Shown: positions 1-8,156 of the stretch, piece after piece
How positions within the stretch are numbered: the first letter of the stretch is position 1
Layout of the letters: each line of letters opens with the position of its first letter
Source: Sulfurimonas sp.
GTDB lineage: Bacteria; Campylobacterota; Campylobacteria; Campylobacterales; Sulfurimonadaceae
Direction of reading: 5' to 3'
DNA: 56,011 bases
NCBI GenBank assembly: GCA_021648285.1
Contig: JAKITC010000010.1
Location: forward strand, 1-56,011
The notes under the pieces: model-generated
Database searches by the model: none
What the model was told of the DNA's origin: nothing
The model's input: the letters and a program-made list of their open reading frames with translations, nothing else
Position numbers and translations under genes: made by a program

Positions 1-84
1 AATACAAGGCAGGTTAACTGTGACTTGGAGTGTTATACGCCTAAATTTAATGTTTAGTATTTATGAAACTGACTTTAGGAATAG

Positions 85-435
85 ATATTTGCTGGAAGAG
101 ATTTATTTATCCGACAGACTCCTAGAGGTATAAAACGAGCTATTAGAGAGCTTTTTTCAAAACTTGATTCAGATTTGCCAACCATACTACTGGCTCATCA
201 ACCAAAAGACATTCAACATGTAAAAGATTATCGTATTGATATTCAATTGAGTGGGCACACCCATGGAGGACAGATTCACCCTTTTGATATAATTGTTAAA
301 TATTTCCAACCCTATTTTTCAGGACTTTATACTCACAATAAAACACTTCTGTACGTTACTAGAGGCTTAGGATACTGGGGGATAAAAGTACGATATAAAG
401 TACCAAATCAAATCCCGGTTTTTACTATCAATTAA
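85..435 (+). pseudogene. Metallophosphoesterase C-terminal remnant
   Basis: The frame ending at 435 encodes the C-terminal third of a YaeI/YkuE-type calcineurin-like phosphoesterase. The motif LLAHQP and the metal-ligand motif SGHTHGGQ are both present. A stop codon lies in frame at 82-84. Just upstream, in another frame, 72-86 reads TLGID, which resembles the segment that normally precedes the AGRD block, so a frameshift near 84-88 is likely. The N-terminal metal-binding half is not in the window. I treat it as a decayed gene; a short product could start at the TTG at 175 but would lack most of the active site. Confidence 0.6.
109..127 (+). repeat. 19-bp sequence shared in inverted orientation with 55883-55901
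   Basis: Lies inside the metallophosphoesterase remnant. Exact 19-base identity to the far end of the window is unlikely by chance in 56 kb; the origin is not clear. Confidence 0.6.
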
Positions 436-476
436 CACAAAAATAGTATAATCACTTTTAAATTAAGGAAAAGCAA

Positions 477-947
477 ATGAATAAATTTTTGATGGTTCTA
501 AGCTTGAGTTTTGTTATGTTAAATGCAAGCCCAATAAAAATAGGCTCTTCTCTTGCCCAACTTAATAGCTTTGAATTTGAGACTCCACAAGGTAGAGAGA
601 TGAGGGTTCCCAGAACACCTTCTCTTGTTGTAGTAGCTTTTGAAAAAGACACAGGAGCTTTAGTAAATGAGTATTTAAACACTAAAAATCCATACTATTT
701 ACAAAGAAAACGTACAATATTTATTGCTGATATTCATGAGATGCCAACAGTGATTACAAATATGTTTGCTCTGCCAAAACTTCAAAAATACAAACACCTT
801 ATCTATCTGCACTACAATGATAAGTTTCATACTGTAGTTCCAAGCAAAAAAGAAAAAATCACTCTTCTACATGTAGCAGATGGAAAAATAAAAAATATAT
901 CTTATATATCAACAAAAGAAGAATTAAAAGCGGCTATTGAGAAGTGA
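477..947 (+). CDS. Secreted thioredoxin-like / YtfJ-like hypothetical protein
   Basis: This is a 156-residue protein with a short signal peptide (residues 1-18, ending near NAS). An AAGGAA ribosome site lies 8 bases before the ATG. The body has a beta-alpha pattern like a thioredoxin fold: a strand VVVAFEKD, then FIADIHEMPTVI, then a C-terminal strand and helix. There is no CXXC motif, so it is unlikely to be a redox thioredoxin. It resembles periplasmic YtfJ-type proteins only loosely. Its stop overlaps the GTG start of the ABC permease by four bases, so the two were probably co-transcribed. Function unknown. Confidence 0.6.
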   Translation: MNKFLMVLSLSFVMLNASPIKIGSSLAQLNSFEFETPQGREMRVPRTPSLVVVAFEKDTGALVNEYLNTKNPYYLQRKRTIFIADIHEMPTVITNMFALPKLQKYKHLIYLHYNDKFHTVVPSKKEKITLLHVADGKIKNISYISTKEELKAAIEK

Positions 948-1342
948 TTTCATTAAAGGTCCTCAGTAAAAATCCTTTTAAAAGTCTTCTTGTATTCTTA
1001 TCCATCACCATAGCAGTGATGGCAATTTTTTTAATTACCTCTGTCTCTCAAGGGATAATAGGAATGTTCTCTACGATGATTAAGACTGACTCTGATATCA
1101 TCATAACTCAAAAAGGTATCTCAGATACCTTTTTCTCAAACGTAGATATTTCACTTATAGATGAAATAAATAAAATAGATAACGTAAAATCAAGTTATGC
1201 AATGATAGTTGGAGCCTCCCCAATAGGACATATACCAATTGCAGACATCTATGGGACTACAAAAAATCATTTTTCACACTATAAACTTTCTAAAGGTAAA
1301 TATCCAAAAACTGGACAAGTTATTACGCCAATTCAAGTTTAA
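944..1342 (+). pseudogene. Truncated MacB/FtsX-type ABC transporter permease (N-terminal part)
   Basis: The first 127 or so residues match the start of a MacB-type permease: one transmembrane helix (about residues 14-38, FLSITIAVMAIFLITSVSQG) followed by the beginning of the periplasmic core domain. Full-length members are about 380-400 residues with four helices; here the frame stops at 132. The break coincides with a sequence resembling the IS30-like end at 39902-39932. The start is a GTG overlapping the previous gene's stop. No ATPase partner is visible in the window. It is probably non-functional. Confidence 0.7.
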
Positions 1343-1354
1343 AGTGCAACACTC
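1324..1354. repeat. Solitary IS30-like end sequence
   Basis: Bases 1324-1354 match 39902-39932, the outer end of the IS30-family fragment, at about 24 of 31 positions without gaps. The shared core is AAGTGCAACAC, preceded by CAATTCAA. No transposase is nearby, so this looks like a scar left by an element that interrupted the ABC permease gene and was lost by deletion. Confidence 0.4.
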
Positions 1355-1380
1355 GTAAAATTCAATAGGCGGGTAAATAG

Positions 1381-1534
1381 AGAAGGTTAACTGCAAAAAT
1401 AACAATTATAGATGGCAGCTTAGAAATAAATGCTACTTCAATGATACTTGTTAGCGACTTTGGTATAGAGATGCCTTGTATGGTGTTTATGTGTGTTCGT
1501 GAAAGTTGATCTTATAATAAAAGCCTCATTCTGA
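1381..1534 (+). pseudogene. YceI-like protein, C-terminal remnant with frameshift
   Basis: The frame 1381-1509 reads as the C-terminal strands of a YceI/lipocalin-like periplasmic protein, with ITIIDGSLEINAT followed by SDFGIEMP. A +1 shift at about 1499 continues into VKVDLIIKASF and a stop at 1532-1534, which is a typical final strand of such proteins. There is no start codon and an in-frame stop at 1378-1380. It is too short and shifted to be active. Assignment rests on pattern only. Confidence 0.45.
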
Positions 1535-1577
1535 TAAATCACAACTATAACTTGGGTATAATTTTAATAAAAAGAGT

Positions 1578-1604
1578 TTGACATGTATAATATCTACATG
1601 TCAA
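1578..1604. promoter_or_regulatory. Perfect 10-bp inverted repeat upstream of mgtE
   Basis: TTGACATGTA at 1578-1587 and its exact reverse complement at 1595-1604 flank a 7-base loop, 14 bases before the mgtE ATG. It could be a repressor operator or an RNA hairpin close to the ribosome site. It lacks a U-tract, so it is not a standard terminator. Confidence 0.45.
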
Positions 1605-1617
1605 TCATAAAGTGAAT

Positions 1618-2946
1618 ATGAATAAATTACAAGATTACTTAAATTCTCATCCTCTTAGTGAGATTCACCCATCAGATATAGCAAAAATCCTAAAACAGCT
1701 AGATGATAGCAAGTTTGCTGATGCCTTAAAACTTGTACCAAAAGATTTGCTTGGTGATGTTGCCCTCGCCCTTCCAGATAGATATTTTGATGATGTTGTA
1801 GAGAACCTCAGTGTAGATGAACTAAGACATGCAGTAACAGAACTGGAGTCTGATGATCAAGCTGATTTTATGCATGAACTTGAAGGGCATGATGAAAATA
1901 TTGCCTCAGAAGTATTTGAGACACTTAATGAAGAAGATAAACAAGAGATTGCTAAACTTCACACATACGATGAAGATGAAGCTGGCGCATATATGCAGCT
2001 TGAAGTTTTTACAGCAGATAAGAATGAGATTGTTCATGATGTTATTAAAAGATTTGGTGAACTTAGAAAAGCCAAAACCATAGAAAATATTCAGAATCTT
2101 TTTATTATAGAAAGCGATGATAAATTACGTTTTACAATTGGTCTGGATGATTTGCTTGTATTTGATTTTGATAAAACATTACTGGAAAATATAGAGAATA
2201 GTGAAGATAGTTTTGAGCCAAAAAAAGCTGAAGATAGAGAAAATATTAAAGAAGTAGTTCATTATTTTGAAGAGTATGATCTCTCTGTTATGCCTATTGT
2301 TAACAAGTATGGTATTTTACTTGGTCGTATTACCTCTGATGATATTTACGATATTATCAATGAACATGCAACAGAACAGATGTATAACTTAGCTGGTGTT
2401 GATGATGAGGCAGAAGATGATGATGAAATTCTAAAGGCTGGTAAAAAAAGAGCTTCTTGGTTAGGTATTAATCTTTTTACGGCTATTCTTGCCTCTATAA
2501 TTATAGGTTTTTTTGCAGATACACTGCAGAGTATGGTAGCACTTGCTGTACTTATGCCAATAGTTGCTTCTATGGGTGGAAATGCGGGAACTCAAAGTTT
2601 AACTGTTGTTGTAAGACAGTTGGCACTTGGAGATATCTCTCAGGGTGATGCAGTGCGGATTATTAAAAAAGAGGTTATTATATCATTAATAAATGGAATT
2701 TTATTTGCTATAATTATGGGAACAGTTGCTGCCATATGGTTTGATATGAAAATGCTTGGTGTTGTAATTGCTATTAGTATGATTATCAATCTATTAGCAG
2801 CTGGTTTTTTTGGAGCGGGAATACCTCTTTTCCTGAAGAGAATGGATATTGACCCAGCTATTGGTAGTACAGTTATCTTAACTACCGTAACAGATGTTGT
2901 GGGCTTTTTTAGTTTTTTAGCTCTTGCAACATGGATATTAATATAG
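1618..2946 (+). CDS. mgtE: Magnesium transporter MgtE
   Basis: This is an inner-membrane Mg2+ channel of about 442 residues. In order it has the superhelical MgtE N domain (to about 130), two CBS domains (about 135-260) that sense cytoplasmic Mg2+, a linking helix, and five membrane helices from about residue 280. The pore segment PIVASMGGNAGTQSLTV is intact, as is PAIGSTVILTTVTD in the last helices. I prefer the ATG at 1618 to the GTG at 1612; neither has a strong ribosome site. Length and domain order are normal for the family. The inverted repeat directly upstream may control it. Confidence 0.95.
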   Translation: MNKLQDYLNSHPLSEIHPSDIAKILKQLDDSKFADALKLVPKDLLGDVALALPDRYFDDVVENLSVDELRHAVTELESDDQADFMHELEGHDENIASEVFETLNEEDKQEIAKLHTYDEDEAGAYMQLEVFTADKNEIVHDVIKRFGELRKAKTIENIQNLFIIESDDKLRFTIGLDDLLVFDFDKTLLENIENSEDSFEPKKAEDRENIKEVVHYFEEYDLSVMPIVNKYGILLGRITSDDIYDIINEHATEQMYNLAGVDDEAEDDDEILKAGKKRASWLGINLFTAILASIIIGFFADTLQSMVALAVLMPIVASMGGNAGTQSLTVVVRQLALGDISQGDAVRIIKKEVIISLINGILFAIIMGTVAAIWFDMKMLGVVIAISMIINLLAAGFFGAGIPLFLKRMDIDPAIGSTVILTTVTDVVGFFSFLALATWILI

Positions 2947-2954
2947 CATGGTTT

Positions 2955-3080
2955 ACTGTGCGCGCCCTGAGTGTAACGAAGAAGTACTCTTGGGGTGTGA
3001 GGCTTTACGCCGAGTAAAACAAAGCGTTAGCGTAGATAGCGGAATCGGAGTGCCCCCATTGTGGGTGTACTTCCGATATC
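2955..3080. repeat. GC-rich structured intergenic block
   Basis: This stretch is clearly richer in G and C than its surroundings and does not read as a protein in any frame. It ends in a long imperfect hairpin at 3044-3077 (ATCGGAGTGCCCCCA, loop TTG, TGGGTGTACTTCCGAT; one bulge and one mismatch) and contains a small hairpin around GGCTTTACGCC. There is no T-run after it. It may be a dispersed extragenic palindromic repeat or a structured RNA end of mgtE. Confidence 0.4.
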
Positions 3081-3114
3081 GTAATAAATAAATAGAATAA
3101 GGAATTTGTAAAAC

Positions 3115-4167
3115 TTGGATTTACTAATATTATATTTTTCTCTTGCGGTTGGAATTTCATTTCTCTGTTCCGTTTTAGAAGCAGTTCTTCTCTCGGTTAA
3201 CATGTCATATGTCGCAGTTTTGGAAAAAGAGAGACCGACAGTCGGAAAATTGCTTAAGCTTCATAAAGATAATATAAACAAATCAATAGCTTCAATTTTA
3301 ATTTTAAACACAATCGCAAATACTTTAGGAGCAGCAGCAGTTGGTGCTCAAGCATCTAAATTATATGGAAATGATGCTGTTGTATATGTCTCAATCGTTT
3401 TAACTTTTGCTATTTTGTTTCTTTCAGAAATTATTCCAAAAACTATAGGTGCGATATATTGGAAACAGTTGGCTCCGGTGACGGCGCATGCTATCAGACT
3501 TTTTATATGGATAACTTATCCTATTATACTAACAACACTTTTTGTGACCAATAAGATTGCAAAAGGTAATGAAGATGCACATACATTAACAAAAGAAGAG
3601 TTGTTGCATAGTATGCTTCTTAGTGAGGATGAGGGTGTAATTGATGAGAAAGAGTCTGATGTAATTGAAAATATCTTAAATCTTGATAATATTAAAGTTG
3701 GAGAGGTTTTAACACCAAGAAGTGTTGTTTTTGCAATTGATGAGACTATGAGCATTAAGGATATTATCGAAACGAAAGAGGATATATTTAAGTTCTCACG
3801 TATACCAACATATAATGGTTCAATCGAAGATGTGACTGGCATAGTTTTAACCAAAAAGATTTTTAAGCAAGCGCTAGAAGATGATAGTGTTATGGTAAGC
3901 TCAATTAAGAAAAAGATTTTTTCTATAAATGAAAATATCCCAGTTAGTAAAGCGCTTGATCTTTTTATAACTAAAAAAGAACATATATTTTTAGTTATGG
4001 ATAATTATGATCAGACAGAGGGAATTATTACTCTAGAAGATTGTGTTGAAACCATTTTAGGTGTTGAAATTGTGGATGAGAGTGATTCCACGGTAGATAT
4101 GAGAGAGTTAGCAAAACAGAAAATGAAACAAAAACGAAAGATTCAAAACTCTAAAGATAGTGCATAA
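3115..4167 (+). CDS. CNNM-domain / CBS-domain membrane protein (HlyC/CorC-related)
   Basis: 350 residues. The N-terminal half is a CNNM (DUF21) transmembrane domain with four hydrophobic segments and the signature LSEIIPKTIGA near residue 105. It is followed by a CBS pair (about 185-320) starting at LTPRSVVFAID. The C-terminal CorC_HlyC domain of longer relatives is missing; a short basic tail replaces it. The family is linked to Mg2+/Co2+ export or tolerance, which fits its position after mgtE. The start is a TTG preceded by AAGGAA. It ends convergently, 14 bases before the SQR-like gene's end. Confidence 0.85.
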   Translation: MDLLILYFSLAVGISFLCSVLEAVLLSVNMSYVAVLEKERPTVGKLLKLHKDNINKSIASILILNTIANTLGAAAVGAQASKLYGNDAVVYVSIVLTFAILFLSEIIPKTIGAIYWKQLAPVTAHAIRLFIWITYPIILTTLFVTNKIAKGNEDAHTLTKEELLHSMLLSEDEGVIDEKESDVIENILNLDNIKVGEVLTPRSVVFAIDETMSIKDIIETKEDIFKFSRIPTYNGSIEDVTGIVLTKKIFKQALEDDSVMVSSIKKKIFSINENIPVSKALDLFITKKEHIFLVMDNYDQTEGIITLEDCVETILGVEIVDESDSTVDMRELAKQKMKQKRKIQNSKDSA

Positions 4168-4181
4168 AAAGGAATCTGATT

Positions 4182-5366
4182 TTACATTCCTGGGATTCTA
4201 GGCACTTTCCCTAGTTTTGATAGTTTGTAGTATTTACCCCATCCTTTTTTTAGCCAGTGACCTACAATAGGAAGTGATATCATCATAGCTTTTGTATTAT
4301 CTCTATAGATGAACGAAGCACCGTTGCCACTATCCATCACACATAAAATATTTATATGCTCCTGATAACCTTTAAATTCAGAAGTACCTTTGTCCGCCTG
4401 CTTAATGTTGTATGCTGTATTTCTTGCCATAACTTCGGCAATATGTCCTTGTTTGGCTCTCCAGTCTGCCCCTTGCAGTGCCGCTATATCCCCAACAGCG
4501 TAAATGTTCTTTGGCATATCTTTGTCTTCAAAAACAACACGGCAATAATCATCAATAGTTACAAAACCAGCTTCATTTGTTGGTAAATCAGAACTCATTA
4601 CAACTTCATGACCATTCCCTGCAGGTATAAACATTGTTAAATCAGATTCTAGTTTTGAACTATCTTCAAATATTATACCATCACTCTCAAAGCTAGTTAT
4701 TTTCTTCCCAAAGTACTTTTTAATACCAAACTTTTCAAATCTTTTGCTTGTCATTTTTAGAGCTTTTGGACCCATTCTCTTCCCTGGTTCAGGCATTGGT
4801 GTAAAAAATGTCAACTCAAAGTTATCTCTTATTCCTTTTTTCTTTAGCATGTTATGGACATTAAATAGTAGTTCAAATCCAGGACCGCCACGAACAGCCG
4901 ATGTATCTTTTGGATTACCGCCGAAACCAAAACATATTTTGCCGCTGCCTTTTTTAACAAGCTTGTCCAGTTTATCTCTTATTTGAAGCGATTGTTCAGG
5001 GGCACCGCAGATGGAGAGAGTGTTGCTTATGCCTTGGTGCTTCATTTTTGAAGATCCCATAGCTAATACTACATGTGAAAAATCTTTTAAGATTTTCCCA
5101 CTTCCTAGAGTGTAAATATTGTTTTTCGCATCTATTTTAGCAACACTATCCACGATGAGATTAAATCCATGAACATCTTTTAGTTCGTTTAAATCTATGC
5201 AAATATCTGAAAATTCAGCCTTATGTGTCGGAACCCAGATAGAAGTTGGATATATATATAGATAATCCCTGTCGCTTACTAATGTAACACTATAGTTGGC
5301 TTTTTTTAAATATATTGCAGTTTCAATACCTGCAAGCCCACCACCTAATACTAATACACTCTTCAT
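4182..5366 (-). CDS. FAD-dependent oxidoreductase, sulfide:quinone reductase-like
   Basis: 394 residues from the ATG at 5366 (GGAAA 8 bases upstream; a GTG at 5378 is possible). It has the N-terminal FAD motif VLGGGLAG and the second FAD motif YAVGDIA near residue 290, as in the SQR/NDH-2 family. Cysteines at about 120, 145 and 342 lie near the first and third catalytic cysteines of sulfide:quinone reductases, but the conserved glycine-rich segment that usually carries the middle cysteine reads SAVRGGPGFE without one. It may be an SQR variant or a related quinone reductase; membrane attachment would be through the C-terminal amphipathic helices. Sulfide oxidation fits the inferred lifestyle but is not proven. 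Confidence 0.7.
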   Translation of the reverse strand: MKSVLVLGGGLAGIETAIYLKKANYSVTLVSDRDYLYIYPTSIWVPTHKAEFSDICIDLNELKDVHGFNLIVDSVAKIDAKNNIYTLGSGKILKDFSHVVLAMGSSKMKHQGISNTLSICGAPEQSLQIRDKLDKLVKKGSGKICFGFGGNPKDTSAVRGGPGFELLFNVHNMLKKKGIRDNFELTFFTPMPEPGKRMGPKALKMTSKRFEKFGIKKYFGKKITSFESDGIIFEDSSKLESDLTMFIPAGNGHEVVMSSDLPTNEAGFVTIDDYCRVVFEDKDMPKNIYAVGDIAALQGADWRAKQGHIAEVMARNTAYNIKQADKGTSEFKGYQEHINILCVMDSGNGASFIYRDNTKAMMISLPIVGHWLKKGWGKYYKLSKLGKVPRIPGM

Positions 5367-5426
5367 ACTTTTTTCCACATAAATAAACTTGATAACAAAT
5401 ATTACAATAGTTGATGTTAAAATATG

Positions 5427-5462
5427 ATTAAGTGTATATATGATATTAAGTGTATATTTGAT
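5427..5462. repeat. Tandem 18-bp direct repeat in divergent promoter region
   Basis: ATTAAGTGTATATATGAT (5427-5444) is followed immediately by ATTAAGTGTATATTTGAT (5445-5462), one mismatch. It lies between the divergent SQR-like and symporter genes, so it could hold operators for either. It is AT-rich, which lowers the weight of the observation. Confidence 0.5.
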
Positions 5463-5505
5463 AACATATATATCGTTAAAGATTATACTTAAAGTTTATA
5501 AATAA

Positions 5506-6720
5506 ATGATAGAAAAAATTAAAAGATACTCTACTACAAACTCATTGGTGATTCTTGGAATTATTTTAGGTGTTACTTTTGGAGTTTTACTGCCGGAATT
5601 AGCACTGAAGCAACAGGTGATAGGACAAATTTTTATCAGCTTTTTAAAGATGTTGGTCGTACCATTAGTTTTTTCTAGTATATATATTTCAATCATGGGA
5701 CTTGGTAGTTTGAATGATTTAAAAACCATAGGTTTAAGAACTATTGGTTTGTACCTTCTAACGACAGCCTTAGCGGTTTTTTTAGCAATAATGGTTATGA
5801 ATATGGTACCGATAGGGGAGCCAATCTCTGCTGAAGGTTTGGAGTATGCAAAAGCTTCAGAGATAGCACCATTCTCATTTCAAGCAATGATACTTAGCTT
5901 CATTCCAACAAATATTTTTAATTCATTAAGTAATGGTTCGATGATGCAGATTATTGTTTTTGCGATTTTATTCGCAATAGCATCTATGCATCTACATGTA
6001 GATAGGCAAGAGCTAATGCTAGACTTCTTTACGGGTATTACCAATGCAATGCTAACAATGGCAGAGTGGGTTATTAAATTGACACCAATCGGTGTGTTTA
6101 GTTTGATATCTTATGTTATTGCGGATCAAGGGGTTGATGTTGTTCTTGGATTATGGAAGTATGTATTAATGGTTTTAATTGTTCTTTTGCTTCATGCTCT
6201 CATAACTCTTCCTGCCGTTTTGGCTGTTTTTGGAAGGGTAAATCCATTTAAATATTTGAGTATGATTCGAGAAGCACCAATTATGGCTTTTTCTACTGCA
6301 TCAAGTGCAGCTACTCTGCCGGTTTCAATGCGTATTGTTGAAGAGTTAGGCGGTGTTAGTAAAAAACATGCATCATTTGTTTTACCATTAGGTGCTACTG
6401 TGTCAATGGATGGTACTGCTGCTTATCTTACAATAGCTGTGCTATATATTTCACATTTAGCTGGTGTTGATCTGAGTTTTACGGATCAAGTTCTTTTAGG
6501 AGTTACTGTTGTTGCTCTTAGTGTTGGTGTCGCGGCTTTGCCTAGTGCATCATTAGTGATGATGGTTGTAATCTTAAATCAAATAGGTCTTCCAGTAGAA
6601 TATATTGCACTGATAGTAGCTGTCGATAGAATATTGGATATGGCTAGGACATCTTTGAATGTTACTTCAGACTTGGTTGTTGTAAAAATTATTGACCAAA
6701 TGCAAAAACGTAAAAATTAA
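5506..6720 (+). CDS. Dicarboxylate/amino acid:cation symporter (DAACS family)
   Basis: 404 residues, a secondary transporter of the GltP/DctA (SLC1) type in the inner membrane. The serine-rich re-entrant hairpin AFSTASSAATLP is at about 262-273, the NMDGT-like cation/substrate motif is VSMDGTAAY at about 300, and the second hairpin follows with ALPSASLV. Substrate (glutamate, aspartate or C4-dicarboxylate) cannot be told from these motifs. No good ribosome site precedes the ATG. Divergent from the SQR-like gene. Confidence 0.92.
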   Translation: MIEKIKRYSTTNSLVILGIILGVTFGVLLPELALKQQVIGQIFISFLKMLVVPLVFSSIYISIMGLGSLNDLKTIGLRTIGLYLLTTALAVFLAIMVMNMVPIGEPISAEGLEYAKASEIAPFSFQAMILSFIPTNIFNSLSNGSMMQIIVFAILFAIASMHLHVDRQELMLDFFTGITNAMLTMAEWVIKLTPIGVFSLISYVIADQGVDVVLGLWKYVLMVLIVLLLHALITLPAVLAVFGRVNPFKYLSMIREAPIMAFSTASSAATLPVSMRIVEELGGVSKKHASFVLPLGATVSMDGTAAYLTIAVLYISHLAGVDLSFTDQVLLGVTVVALSVGVAALPSASLVMMVVILNQIGLPVEYIALIVAVDRILDMARTSLNVTSDLVVVKIIDQMQKRKN

Positions 6721-6761
6721 AACAATGTATAATATCTTCATAAATTTTTATAAGGACAAGA

Positions 6762-7463
6762 ATGTTTAAGTATATAGTGATTGGATTATTAATGTTATCA
6801 AATCTGCAAGCAAGTAGCGGCGATGCACTAAAAGCATTTAAAAACAAAGATTATGTAAAAGCTTTTAAGTTGTATGAGAAGAGCGCAAAGAGTGGTGACT
6901 CTAAAGCCCAGAGTGCCCTCAGTTATCTTTATTCTAACGGACTTGGCACAAAACAAGACTCCCAAAAAGCTGTGTTTTGGTTAGAAAAAGCGGCTGGGGG
7001 CTCAAATGCAACTGCTCAATATGATTTAGGTATGATGTATTTAACTGGATACAATGTAGAAAAAGACAGCAAGAAAGCCTTTAAGTTATTAACAGAGTCA
7101 TCAAATGCTAATAATGCGAATGCACAATTTAATTTAGCCCTTATGTATTATAACGGCGATGCAACTGATTTAAATGTTACTAAGACAGCAGAGCTATTAG
7201 AAAGTGCTGCTCTACAGGGACACAAAGGTGCGCAAGAAAATATTGGTCGTGTTTATATGCAGCTTATTAAGTTTGATAAAGCATCAAAGTGGTTAGAAAA
7301 GAGTGCTCAAAGTGGCGATATTAGCGCTTATTATTTATTAGCAGAGATATATTGTGAACTGGAAAAATTTGATAAAGCAAAAATATGGGCACAAAAGTCA
7401 ATAGATACAGGCAATAAAGAGGCAGAAATACTTTATAAAAAGAAGGAACTAGATAAGTATTAA
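6762..7463 (+). CDS. Sel1-repeat (TPR-like) secreted protein
   Basis: 233 residues with a signal peptide (cleavage near LQASS) and about five Sel1-like repeats of 36 residues, recognisable by GDSKAQSALSYLYSNGLGTKQD and NATAQYDLGMMYLTGYNV type units. Such repeats mediate protein contacts; specific partners are unknown. AAGGACA precedes the ATG. It ends convergently with the response regulator, three bases apart. Confidence 0.85.
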   Translation: MFKYIVIGLLMLSNLQASSGDALKAFKNKDYVKAFKLYEKSAKSGDSKAQSALSYLYSNGLGTKQDSQKAVFWLEKAAGGSNATAQYDLGMMYLTGYNVEKDSKKAFKLLTESSNANNANAQFNLALMYYNGDATDLNVTKTAELLESAALQGHKGAQENIGRVYMQLIKFDKASKWLEKSAQSGDISAYYLLAEIYCELEKFDKAKIWAQKSIDTGNKEAEILYKKKELDKY

Positions 7464-7466
7464 TAG

Positions 7467-8156
7467 TTATCTAGGAACAATTTTATATCCAGAACCATAG
7501 ATATTATGGATTACATCATCTGGTATTTTTGTGCGAAGTCGTTTCATTAGAGATGTGACGGAGTTACTTGAGAACTCTTTTTTTTCTTTATCATTTTGAA
7601 GATATTCAAAAATATCTTCAGCTGAAAAGTTATGATTTGGCTTTGAAAAAAGTAGTTTAAGCAGTAGATTTTCTTTATGTCTGAGGGGTATCTCTTTATT
7701 GTTCTTCATAAGCGTATCAGTGTCTTTGTTCCAATATAATGTATCGTTTATATAAATACGTCTTTCTGTATCTCTAATCAAAGCAACAGTCTCTGCCAGT
7801 ACTTTTTTGAGGGCATCATTTTTTATTGGTTTTATCAGGTATGTTTCAAGATGAAGTTTTATTGCACAAAACAGTTTTTCTTGTTCAGAGTGTGCACTCA
7901 TAACAATTATTTTAGTTGCATTGTCCTGTTCCCTAATTTTTGAAATTAAGCTTAGTCCATCAAGATTAGGCATATTTATATCTGTTAATATAATATTAGG
8001 TCGCTTCTGCTGGTAAATATCATACGCTTGTTTTCCGCAAGATGCAGTGTAAACTCTATTGAAAAATATGTCTAGATACTCTTTTAGAGACTCTAGTAAC
8101 TCTATTTCGTCCTCAGCCACCAAAATAGATATATCTTTTATTTTATCATTTATCAT
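7467..8156 (-). CDS. Response regulator, OmpR-like winged helix
   Basis: 229 residues. The receiver domain (1-125) has acidic pocket residues in VAEDE, the phospho-acceptor Asp in ILTDINMPNLDG (about 58), the Ser of VMSAHS and the Lys of LIKPI. The C-terminal domain (about 140-229) is a winged helix ending GSGYKIVPR, as in OmpR/PhoB-type DNA binders. Its start overlaps the histidine kinase's end by 11 bases, so they form a two-component pair. Sitting last in the heme d1 operon, it may control denitrification genes; this is inference. Confidence 0.9.
   Translation of the reverse strand: MINDKIKDISILVAEDEIELLESLKEYLDIFFNRVYTASCGKQAYDIYQQKRPNIILTDINMPNLDGLSLISKIREQDNATKIIVMSAHSEQEKLFCAIKLHLETYLIKPIKNDALKKVLAETVALIRDTERRIYINDTLYWNKDTDTLMKNNKEIPLRHKENLLLKLLFSKPNHNFSAEDIFEYLQNDKEKKEFSSNSVTSLMKRLRTKIPDDVIHNIYGSGYKIVPR

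Noticed and set aside
3044..3077. Intrinsic terminator for mgtE
   Set aside because: The hairpin is long but no T-run follows on either strand, so I list it as a structured repeat block instead.
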